Source of the DNA: JBPOHE01 sp052035915
GTDB taxonomy: Bacteria > Pseudomonadota > Gammaproteobacteria > Chromatiales > Chromatiaceae
Length of the DNA stretch: 5,531 bases
Reading direction: 5' to 3'
Assembly: GCA_052035915.1 (NCBI GenBank)
Contig: JBPOHE010000118.1
Location: 1-5,531 of the forward strand
Made by a program: the position numbers and the translations under genes. Shown here in pieces: positions 1-5,451 of this stretch. The notes beneath the pieces were generated by a model. That model was not told the DNA's origin. It saw nothing but the letters and a program-made list of their open reading frames with translations, and did not search any database. Each line of letters starts with the position of its first letter. Within the stretch, counting starts at the first letter, position 1.

Positions 1-2
1 TC

Positions 3-113
3 AATTTGCTCCGTCTCGATACCTCCCGTAAGGGCGGCATCCACACCCGCCGCATCTTGGCCGCGTCTTCTGATTCCTATCGCGCCAACCTCCTCGGGCT
101 TACGTTACTTTGA
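3..113 (+). pseudogene. ISAs1-family transposase, C-terminal end (cut by the window edge)
   Basis: An open frame runs in from the left edge and gives 36 residues before a TGA at 111-113. It begins NLLRLDTSRKGG and continues with HTRRILAASSDSYRANLLGL. ISAs1-family (H-repeat-associated) DDE transposases characteristically end with a helix of the type ALNLLRQDxTxKxGIxxKRLxAGWDxDYLxxLL. The match is clear in the NLLR-D-T-K-GI part and in the final YxxxLL. Where the family has RLKAGWD this copy has RILAASSD, so it is somewhat diverged. The stop codon falls inside the putative terminal repeat, as is common in compact insertion sequences. Whether the full transposase upstream is intact cannot be seen from this window. 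Confidence 0.72.
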
Positions 114-126
114 TGCGATTGCCCTG
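110..126 (+). repeat. Putative right terminal inverted repeat of the ISAs1-family element
   Basis: The 17 bases TTGATGCGATTGCCCTG start at the transposase stop and end in GCCCTG. From memory, ISAs1-type elements typically end in CAGGGC-type termini, so position 126 is the probable outer edge of the element. The partner repeat lies outside the window. The expected 8-10 bp target duplication would start at 127 (ACTCCCCG...) but cannot be verified here. Confidence 0.55.
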
Positions 127-253
127 ACTCCCCGGGCGGGACTTCAACCCGCTAGATTTGTTACTGTTACTGCGTACAGCCAGGCTCCTTGTCCTGAAGA
201 TCTGATGACTTGGCAGGGTCAGGGCCTGGCCCCGGGAGTGCTTGTCCCTTGGG
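127..253. other. Intergenic region between the ISAs1 end and pilT, no gene seen
   Basis: No convincing coding frame is present. Visible structure is limited to a 5-bp-stem hairpin, GCGGG (136-140), loop ACTTCAA, CCCGC (148-152), and a tandem hexamer TTACTG TTACTG at 161-172. A GC-rich stretch with small dyads (AGGGCCTGGCCCC, around 220-233) lies just downstream of the pilT stop. It has no T-rich tail on the pilT strand, so I do not call a terminator. The region is where a downstream pilT neighbour such as pilU would be expected in Pseudomonas-like genomes. Confidence 0.5.
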
Positions 254-1291
<1,038 letters not shown>

Positions 1292-1406
1292 GCGGATTCC
1301 TTTTCAAACTGTCGATGAATCGAACCCCAATACCATCCCCAGCGATTGCTCTCCAGCCTCCCGGCCAGACCAGGGATGAGTTGCCTATCCGCCTCGGGGA
1401 ATCGCT
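1292..1406. promoter_or_regulatory. Divergent promoter region between pilT and yggS
   Basis: This 115-bp spacer must carry the start signals for both pilT (leftward) and the yggS operon (rightward), because the two genes are back to back. Each side has a recognisable ribosome site: AAGGA before pilT (1298-1302, complement) and GGGGA at 1396-1400, six bases before the yggS ATG. A weak sigma70-like pair can be read leftward, TGGAGA, 17 bp, TATTGG, but it matches the consensus poorly. I found no convincing rightward pair. The region is assigned by position rather than by a clear motif. Confidence 0.4.
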
Positions 1407-2138
1407 ATGAGTATAAACGATAGCTCCAGGGCTTCGGACAGCATTCTGAATCGGCTGCGCCAGGTGCGGGCCCGCATCGAGCGGGCCGCCGGCCTTTGCG
1501 GTCGCGACCCGGAGTCGATCCGCCTGCTCGCGGTCAGCAAGACCAAGACCAGCGCCGATATCCGCGCCGCCATCGAGGCCGGGCAGCTGGCCTTCGGCGA
1601 GAATTATGTCCAAGAGGCACTGGATAAGATTCGTCAGCTCCCTGTCCCTGGTATCGAATGGCACTTCATCGGCCGTATCCAGGGCAACAAGACCCGGGCC
1701 ATCGCCGAACACTTCGACTGGGTGCACAGCCTGGCCGATGTGGCCCATGCCCGAAGGTTGAACGAACAACGGCCCCGGGAGAGGCCGCCCTTGCAGGTAT
1801 GCCTCCAGGTCAATGTGAGCGGCGAGACGAGCAAGGAGGGTGGCGATCTTCCCGAGGTGCGGGAACTCATGACCACCATAGCTCGACTCCCGCATCTGCA
1901 ACTGCGGGGGCTCATGGCCATCCCGGCGCCGACCCCCGATCCTATCGCCCAGCGCCGCGCCTTCGCCCTGGTGAGGGAATGGCGGGACCGCCTGGCCACC
2001 CCCGAGTGCCCGCTGGAGACCCTGTCGATGGGTATGTCGGATGACCTGGAGGCCGCCATCGCCGAGGGCGCCACCCTGGTCCGCATCGGCAGCGCCATCT
2101 TCGGCCCGCGGGACCAACCCTACAGCCATCCCTCTTGA
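1407..2138 (+). CDS. yggS: PLP-binding homeostasis protein (YggS/PLPBP/PROSC family)
   Basis: YggS proteins are non-catalytic, alanine-racemase-like TIM barrels that bind pyridoxal 5'-phosphate and keep vitamin B6 and amino-acid pools balanced in the cytoplasm. The 243-residue product carries the hallmark LAVSKTK segment. Lys45 is the expected PLP Schiff-base lysine, matching Lys36 of E. coli YggS. It also has FGENYVQEALDKI (63-75), EWHFIGRIQGNK (84-95, usually HFIGPLQSNK), QVNVSGETSKEG and the phosphate-binding end LSMGMSDDLEAAI (206-218) followed by VRIGSAIFG. The N-terminus is about nine residues longer than E. coli YggS. The ATG has a GGGGA site six bases upstream. It is the first gene of the operon, 27 bp before proC, a pairing seen in many bacteria and fitting the link between YggS and amino-acid metabolism. 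Confidence 0.96.
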   Translation: MSINDSSRASDSILNRLRQVRARIERAAGLCGRDPESIRLLAVSKTKTSADIRAAIEAGQLAFGENYVQEALDKIRQLPVPGIEWHFIGRIQGNKTRAIAEHFDWVHSLADVAHARRLNEQRPRERPPLQVCLQVNVSGETSKEGGDLPEVRELMTTIARLPHLQLRGLMAIPAPTPDPIAQRRAFALVREWRDRLATPECPLETLSMGMSDDLEAAIAEGATLVRIGSAIFGPRDQPYSHPS

Positions 2139-2165
2139 TCCACACAGCTTCCATTTACAAAACCT

Positions 2166-2993
2166 ATGGACACACTCGAAATCGCCTTTATTGGCGGTGG
2201 CAACATGGCCACCAGCCTGATCGCCGGTCTGCTCGCCGATGGTCATCCTCCGGGCCGGATCTGGGTCAGCGATCCGGATCCGGCCAAGCTTGCCCACCTC
2301 AGCCGCCACTATGGGGTCAACACCAGGGCGGATAACAGCGCCATCCTGGAACACGCCGGGGTGGTGGTGCTGGCGGTCAAGCCCCAGGTACTCGAACAAG
2401 TCGTGCGGGGTCTGGCTTCGCAATTGCTCCAACGGCAACCCCTGCTCATCTCCATCGCCGCCGGGATCCGCGAACAGAGCCTCGAGCACTGGCTGGGCGG
2501 GCGTCCCGCCCTGGTACGCGCCATGCCCAACACCCCGGCCATGATCCAGGCCGGGGCCACCGCCTTGCACGCCAACCAGCGGGTCAGCAAGGCGCAAAGG
2601 GACGTGGCGGAGCGCATCCTGCGCGCCGTGGGACTCACCCTTTGGGTGGAGAACGAGGACCTGATGGACGGCGTCACCGCCCTCTCCGGCAGCGGACCGG
2701 CCTATTTCTTTTTGATCATGGAGGCTTTGGAACAGGCCGGCACCGAACTCGGCCTCTCCAGCGAGACCGCCCGTCTGCTGACCCTGCAAACCGCCCTGGG
2801 GGCGGCGCGCATGGCGATGGAGAGCCGGGATTCCCCGTCCGTGCTCAGGCACAAGGTCACCTCCCCCGGGGGAACCACCGAACGGGCTATCGCGGTGCTG
2901 GAACAGGGGCAACTGGGGGACCTGTTCCAACAGGCGCTCACGGCGGCCCGGGATCGTTCCCGGGAACTTTCGGCCCTCTTGGGTAAGCACTGA
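2166..2993 (+). CDS. proC: Pyrroline-5-carboxylate reductase
   Basis: ProC carries out the final step of proline synthesis, reducing 1-pyrroline-5-carboxylate to proline with NAD(P)H in the cytoplasm. The 275 residues match the usual family length. A Rossmann dinucleotide-binding motif IGGGNMA sits at 9-15, followed by LAVKPQ (69-74), RAMPNTPA (118-125), the dimerisation and substrate-binding stretch ALSGSGPAYFF (172-182) and KVTSPGGTTERAI (230-242), which is the P5CR signature. No in-frame start lies further upstream, because the yggS TGA (2136-2138) is in the same frame. The ATG at 2166 has no good Shine-Dalgarno; the leader is A-rich (TTTACAAAACCT). Translation may therefore depend on ribosomes finishing yggS 27 bases earlier, which is an inference. 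Confidence 0.97.
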   Translation: MDTLEIAFIGGGNMATSLIAGLLADGHPPGRIWVSDPDPAKLAHLSRHYGVNTRADNSAILEHAGVVVLAVKPQVLEQVVRGLASQLLQRQPLLISIAAGIREQSLEHWLGGRPALVRAMPNTPAMIQAGATALHANQRVSKAQRDVAERILRAVGLTLWVENEDLMDGVTALSGSGPAYFFLIMEALEQAGTELGLSSETARLLTLQTALGAARMAMESRDSPSVLRHKVTSPGGTTERAIAVLEQGQLGDLFQQALTAARDRSRELSALLGKH

Positions 2994-3574
2994 TGGACGG
3001 ACGTTATTTCACCAATCCCCTGCAATTTCTGGTCGAGACCCTGTTTGGGTTCTACATTCTTCTGGTGATGTTGCGGTTTTTCCTGCAACGGGTGCGCGCC
3101 GATTTCTACAACCCGCTGTCCCAGATGCTGGTCAGACTCACCGATCCGGCCCTGCGCCCCCTGCGGCGCCGGATTCCCGGCTATTGGGGGGTGGACTGGG
3201 CCGCGGTGCTGCTCATGTGGCTGTTGCAGTCCCTGGCCCTGCTGTTGGTCATGCTGCTGTTGGGGCTCGGGCTGCAACCCCTGATGGCCATGGGGCTGGC
3301 CTTACCCAAGCTCGTTGTCCTGGCGATAAATGTGTTCATCTTCGCCATTGTGATCGAGGCCGTCTTCAGTTGGATCTCACCGGGGCGGTACAACCCCCTC
3401 GCCTCTCTGTCCAGCAGTCTGGCCTATCCGATTCTTCGCCCGGTACGGCGCTTTCTTCCGCCCATCGCCGGGATCGATCTCTCCCCCATGGCGGCCATTA
3501 TCGGCCTGGTGATGCTGGAAATGTTGGTGGTTCCGCTGCTCGATACCCTGATGGGGGTACCCAGATTCCTGTGA
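2993..3574 (+). CDS. yggT: YggT-family inner-membrane protein
   Basis: This 193-residue, strongly hydrophobic protein has the duplicated YGGT architecture and a length close to E. coli YggT (188). Each half has a membrane helix, an NPL...P.LRP.RR segment and a second helix. Copy one has NPLSQM (40-45), DPALRPLRR (51-59) and GVDW (66-69). Copy two has NPLASL (134-139), YPILRPVRRFLPP (145-157) and GIDLSP (160-165). Likely membrane segments are about 12-31, 70-91, 105-126 and 163-187. The molecular role of YggT is poorly defined; roles in osmotic/ion stress and envelope or division-related functions have been suggested for homologues. The ATG shares one base with the proC stop (TGATG), so translation is probably coupled. 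Confidence 0.94.
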   Translation: MDGRYFTNPLQFLVETLFGFYILLVMLRFFLQRVRADFYNPLSQMLVRLTDPALRPLRRRIPGYWGVDWAAVLLMWLLQSLALLLVMLLLGLGLQPLMAMGLALPKLVVLAINVFIFAIVIEAVFSWISPGRYNPLASLSSSLAYPILRPVRRFLPPIAGIDLSPMAAIIGLVMLEMLVVPLLDTLMGVPRFL

Positions 3575-3855
3575 ACCCCTGTTACCGCTGGGATGGAGCG
3601 GATCTCCTGGTGAACCTCAGGGTGCAGCCCAGGGCGAGTCGGGATGAACTCATGGGGGTCAGCGAAGGTCTATTGCGGGTCCGCATCACCGCACCTCCGG
3701 TGGAAGGCCGAGCCAATGAGCACCTGTTGCGTTTCCTCGCCCAGGTATTCGCGGTCAGACGCCAGGATCTGGCGCTGGAAAGCGGTCTCAATGGTCGCCA
3801 CAAACGGCTTCGCATCAAGGCTCCAGCTAGTCTGCCGAAGGCCCTGGCGCCCTAG
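3571..3855 (+). CDS. yggU: DUF167 / YggU-family protein, GTG start
   Basis: This is a 94-residue cytoplasmic protein of the DUF167 (YggU) family; E. coli YggU has 96 residues. The diagnostic core is present: LRVQPRASRDELMG (16-29), VRITAPPVEGRANEHLLRFLA (37-57) and SGLNGRHKRLRI (71-82). The equivalents in E. coli are IQPKASRD, VAITAPPVDGQANSHL and GELGRHKQIKI. The chosen start is GTG at 3571, whose first bases overlap the yggT stop (GTGA, four-base overlap) and which gives the family-typical length with the WDGADLLVNL lead-in. A much longer frame beginning near 3184 has no homology before this point and is a shadow of yggT. An internal GTG at 3610 would remove part of the first strand and is less likely. 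The biochemical function is unknown. Confidence 0.93.
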   Translation: MNPCYRWDGADLLVNLRVQPRASRDELMGVSEGLLRVRITAPPVEGRANEHLLRFLAQVFAVRRQDLALESGLNGRHKRLRIKAPASLPKALAP

Positions 3856-3984
3856 GCCCGGCGCGTCGAGGCCTCCGCGACGGGATCAGCCCTTTCCGAG
3901 CCGGACACATGGTAATTCCACCCGGCCTTCGGCTATAGTTGGCCCCAGAACAATCAGACCTACATTTTCTAGGAGAAATCAAGC
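3856..3984 (+). promoter_or_regulatory. Intergenic region with probable promoter of the DUF4426 gene
   Basis: There are 129 bp between yggU and the next gene, so that gene is probably not simply read through. A -10-like TATAGT lies at 3934-3939, but I see no good -35 at 16-18 bp, so the promoter call is weak. A strong AGGAGA ribosome site (3971-3976) is eight bases before the ATG. A CGTCG/CGACG dyad around 3861-3880 lacks a T-run and is not called a terminator. In Pseudomonas this interval holds metX and metW; here neither is present. Confidence 0.4.
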
Positions 3985-4431
3985 ATGAGTAAAATTCCCT
4001 TCCTCGCCTGCCTGTTGGCGTTCTTCAGTCTGCCGCTGGCGGCTGAACAGACGGAAAACACGACCTCCATACCTGGCCATACCATCCATCACAGTGTCAT
4101 CACCACCGACAGCCTCACCCCCGAGATCGCCCGCACCTACAACATCCAGCGCAGCAAGAACCGCGGCATGCTGAATGTGAGCGTGATCAAAAACGTGCCC
4201 GGCACCACCGGCGAGGCGGTCCCCGCCGAGATCAAGGCCAGCAGCGTGAACCTGACCGGTCAGGTCAATGACCTCAGCCTACGTGAGATCCGGGAAGGCC
4301 AAGCCATCTACTACATCGCCGAATTCGGGGTGACCGATCAGGAAACCCTCAAATTCAACCTCAGGGTCAAACCCCAGGGCGCGCCCCAGAGTTACAAGGC
4401 CCAGCTCAGCCATCAATTCTTCATCAAATAA
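3985..4431 (+). CDS. DUF4426 family secreted/periplasmic protein
   Basis: The product is 148 residues and begins with a typical Sec signal peptide: MSKIP, a hydrophobic core FLACLLAFFSLPLAA, and probable cleavage after Ala20. The mature part, about 128 residues, matches my recollection of DUF4426 proteins such as the one encoded beside metW and rdgB in Pseudomonas. Shared blocks are IHHSV (34-38), PEIARTYNIQRSKNRGMLNVSV (46-67), LREIREGQAIYYIAEF (99-114), LKFNLRVKPQG (122-132) and the terminal HQFFIK (143-148). It contains no cysteine after the signal peptide and no catalytic motif that I recognise. The alternating hydrophobic pattern suggests an immunoglobulin-like beta sandwich, which is an inference. 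The ATG has an ideal AGGAGA site. No function is established for the family. A hairpin follows the stop. Confidence 0.85.
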   Translation: MSKIPFLACLLAFFSLPLAAEQTENTTSIPGHTIHHSVITTDSLTPEIARTYNIQRSKNRGMLNVSVIKNVPGTTGEAVPAEIKASSVNLTGQVNDLSLREIREGQAIYYIAEFGVTDQETLKFNLRVKPQGAPQSYKAQLSHQFFIK

Positions 4432-4440
4432 CCCGAAACC

Positions 4441-4464
4441 GCGGGCCTGTCTCACCAGGCCCGC
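4441..4464. terminator. Hairpin between DUF4426 gene and TauE/SafE remnant, possible bidirectional terminator
   Basis: GCGGGCCTG (4441-4449) and CAGGCCCGC (4456-4464) form a perfect 9-bp stem around a six-base loop, TCTCAC. It begins nine bases after the DUF4426 stop and lies between two convergent frames, as expected for a terminator serving both. Its loop contains the stop codon of the leftward TauE/SafE remnant (4452-4454). Rightward there is no T-run. Leftward the flank reads GGTTTCGGGTTATTT, only mildly T-rich. Stem strength is good, but intrinsic-terminator status is uncertain. Confidence 0.5.
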
Positions 4465-4619
4465 CAGAGGGTGATCAGGCCGAGGATGATCACCCCCGCC
4501 CCCGCCAGCCGTCGCACCTGAGGTCGATGCAACCAGCGCCCCAGGCTCCCGGCGGCGACCCCCAGGGCCAGTAGATTCGGCAGTGTGCCGATGCCGAGAC
4601 TCAGTCGTAGACAATTCAT
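4452..4619 (-). pseudogene. TauE/SafE-family membrane transporter, C-terminal remnant
   Basis: The frame reads MNCLRLSLGIGTLPNLLALG followed by VAAGSLGRWLHRPQVRRLAG and AGVIILGLITLWRAW, 55 codons. This looks like the end of the short TauE/SafE-family (sulfite exporter/UreH-like) transporters. These have a conserved (F/L)G(L/I)GTLPxLL element in the penultimate helix, then a basic loop W(L/I)xRPxVRR, then a final helix ending near LW. Full members have about 220-250 residues, so roughly three quarters are missing. Upstream of about 4600 the frame continues to a GTG at 4694 but loses hydrophobicity and any resemblance. The break coincides with repeat-rich DNA, pointing to deletion or recombination. 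No ribosome site is evident at either possible start. I judge it non-functional. Confidence 0.6.
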
Positions 4620-4736
4620 GGCCGATGTCGGGCAGATGTGTAGGTGGAGTGCAAGCGCAGCAAGGCTCGAGGTTTCATCGAAGATGTCGGGCACAGGTGG
4701 CCGATCTACCGGGCTTGCTCATCCCATCACTCCACC
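4619..4736. repeat. Repeat-rich scar with direct and inverted repeats beside vapC
   Basis: An 11-base direct repeat GATGTCGGGCA occurs at 4624-4634 and 4683-4693, each followed shortly by AGGTGG (4642-4647, 4695-4700). TGGCCGAT occurs at 4619-4626 and 4698-4705. In addition GGTGGAGTG (4643-4651) with CAAGC (4652-4656) is mirrored by GCTTG (4713-4717) and CACTCCACC (4728-4736). This makes an imperfect 94-bp inverted repeat with a 10-base interruption that holds the vapC stop codon; the right arm is the last vapC codons. The left part (GTAGGTGGAGTGCAAGCGCA) resembles the GTGGA...AGCGCAGC... ends of palindromic intergenic repeats common in proteobacteria. That resemblance is from memory only. 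Confidence 0.55.
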
Positions 4737-5126
4737 GCGATGTACCTTCAGCCCAAGATGAATTTCCAGGGCGTCGAAATCGCGGTCGGCGTGCAACAGG
4801 GGAATTCCATTCAACAGGCAGTAGCTGCCGATAATGACATCGATGGTCTTGCGAACGGTGATGCCGCGGGAACGTAGGGTGCGGTAGTTATCGTCCGCCT
4901 GTAGCGCCACCTCGCGGCCGCCGAGCACGCGGAGCTCCAAAGGGTCCAATAGCTCACGGGCAAGGCGATACTCGTGGTTGTCGCAAAACCCCTGGAGCAC
5001 CTCAGTGAGGATCAGATCACCCATGAGCACCAGATCCTGGCCCAGCAGGGTATCGAGGGTATCGGTCTCGGGTGTGATCGCGCCGTTGAAGTAATGGATC
5101 CAGACCGACGAATCCACCAGAACCAT
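4719..5126 (-). CDS. vapC: VapC-type PIN-domain ribonuclease toxin
   Basis: VapC toxins are Mg-dependent PIN-domain endoribonucleases that cut tRNA or rRNA and stop translation when not held by their antitoxin. The 135-residue protein carries the expected acidic active site: Asp5 in MVLVDSSVWIHYF, Glu42 in LTEVLQGF, Asp96 in RKTIDVIIGSYCL, and Asp114/Asp116 in LLHADRDFDAL. The order and spacing are normal, so the toxin looks catalytically intact. Length is typical (125-140). The ATG at 5126 shares one base with the antitoxin stop (TGATG), the classic coupled arrangement that keeps antitoxin ahead of toxin. The last codons fall in the right arm of the adjacent imperfect inverted repeat, so its extreme C-terminus (RGGVMG) may have been altered by a past rearrangement. 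The target RNA cannot be deduced. Confidence 0.93.
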   Translation of the reverse strand: MVLVDSSVWIHYFNGAITPETDTLDTLLGQDLVLMGDLILTEVLQGFCDNHEYRLARELLDPLELRVLGGREVALQADDNYRTLRSRGITVRKTIDVIIGSYCLLNGIPLLHADRDFDALEIHLGLKVHRGGVMG

Positions 5127-5320
5127 CAGCCGTCCCGCCGCATGGCGTCCAAGTCACCCTCCCGGCGCAGATGGCCCCGGTAGGCGCGGATCTGCTCCTG
5201 CCGTTTGATCCGTACCAACAGCCTGAGCCCGGCCTCCACCGCCTCGCGCTTCGTTTTCAGCCCGGCAAGCCGCTGGGCCTCCGCGATCAACTGATCATCG
5301 ATGATGATATTCGTGCGCAT
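5126..5320 (-). CDS. vapB: VapB-type antitoxin (ribbon-helix-helix, DUF2191-like)
   Basis: This 64-residue protein pairs with the PIN toxin immediately downstream. The N-terminal part, MRTNIIIDDQLIAEAQRLAG, followed by KTKREAVEAGLRLLVRI (23-39), is a ribbon-helix-helix DNA-binding domain: a basic beta strand with RTNI, then two helices, as in VapB antitoxins of the DUF2191 type. The C-terminal 25 residues (RAYRGHLRREGDLDAMRRDG) form the toxin-binding tail. The GDLDAMR ending is typical of the subgroup. Many homologues I recall have an aromatic residue (GxxWEGDLD), where this copy has Arg-Arg-Glu. The ATG is preceded by only a weak purine stretch (GAAAG). A palindrome upstream is the likely binding site for the VapB or VapBC complex, giving autorepression. 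Confidence 0.9.
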   Translation of the reverse strand: MRTNIIIDDQLIAEAQRLAGLKTKREAVEAGLRLLVRIKRQEQIRAYRGHLRREGDLDAMRRDG

Positions 5321-5331
5321 CTTTCATGTCC

Positions 5332-5367
5332 GTGATGTGTGTACCTCATCGCAAAAATACACATCAC
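5332..5367 (-). promoter_or_regulatory. Inverted-repeat operator of vapBC
   Basis: GTGATGTGT (5332-5340) and ACACATCAC (5359-5367) are perfect 9-bp inverted arms with 18 bp between them, so centres are 27 bp apart. One arm overlaps the edge of the -10 hexamer and the other lies in the leader just before vapB. This is how VapB/VapBC complexes commonly bind, with one ribbon-helix-helix dimer per arm and the toxin dimer bridging them. Binding here would block polymerase, giving conditional autorepression. Confidence 0.65.
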
Positions 5368-5382
5368 CGAGTCATCCCACAA
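5354..5382 (-). promoter_or_regulatory. Probable sigma70 promoter of vapBC
   Basis: Read on the minus strand there is TTGTGG (-35, complement of 5377-5382), a 17-bp spacer and TATTTT (-10, complement of 5354-5359), 33 bp before the vapB ATG. The -10 matches four of six consensus bases and the -35 has the TTG core. Spacing is ideal, and the placement between the IS30 end and vapB is sensible. Confidence 0.6.
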
Positions 5383-5451
5383 TTTGATTAGCGGGTTTCC
5401 TCAGCTGCTAAGTACAGGACAAAACCTCCAAGGCCCACAGGAACGGCGGAT
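5383..5451. other. Junction between vapBC promoter and IS30-family element end
   Basis: There is no gene in these 69 bp. They must contain the terminal repeat of the IS30-family element whose transposase stops at 5452, but I cannot fix its outer edge without the partner end. A candidate part of the terminal sequence is the segment just beyond the stop, GAATCCGCCG when read leftward (5442-5451 complement). Confidence 0.4.

Noticed and set aside
136..152. tRNA fragment (T-arm-like stem-loop)
   Set aside because: The loop read on the minus strand is TTGAAGT, which lacks the conserved TTC. No acceptor, D or anticodon arms are adjacent.
210..240. Rho-independent terminator after pilT
   Set aside because: The GC-rich dyads have loops that are too small or are imperfect, and no T-run follows on the minus strand.
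3184..3570. N-terminal extension of the yggU frame inside yggT
   Set aside because: The part before the GTG at 3571 is low-complexity Gly/Arg/Ala sequence overlapping the membrane protein gene. DUF167 homology starts only after 3571.
3993..4011. Lipoprotein signal in the DUF4426 protein (FLAC near Cys9)
   Set aside because: The cysteine is too close to the N-terminus and sits inside the hydrophobic core. Ala20 gives a normal signal peptidase I site.
4643..4736. Integron attC site downstream of vapBC
   Set aside because: The inverted repeat is in the size range, but the GTTRRRY/RYYYAAC core sites are absent and vapBC has its own promoter facing away from any cassette arrangement seen here.
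4583..4877. Short + strand frames across the scar and the vapC 3' end
   Set aside because: They overlap vapC in antisense, have no ribosome sites and show no family resemblance.
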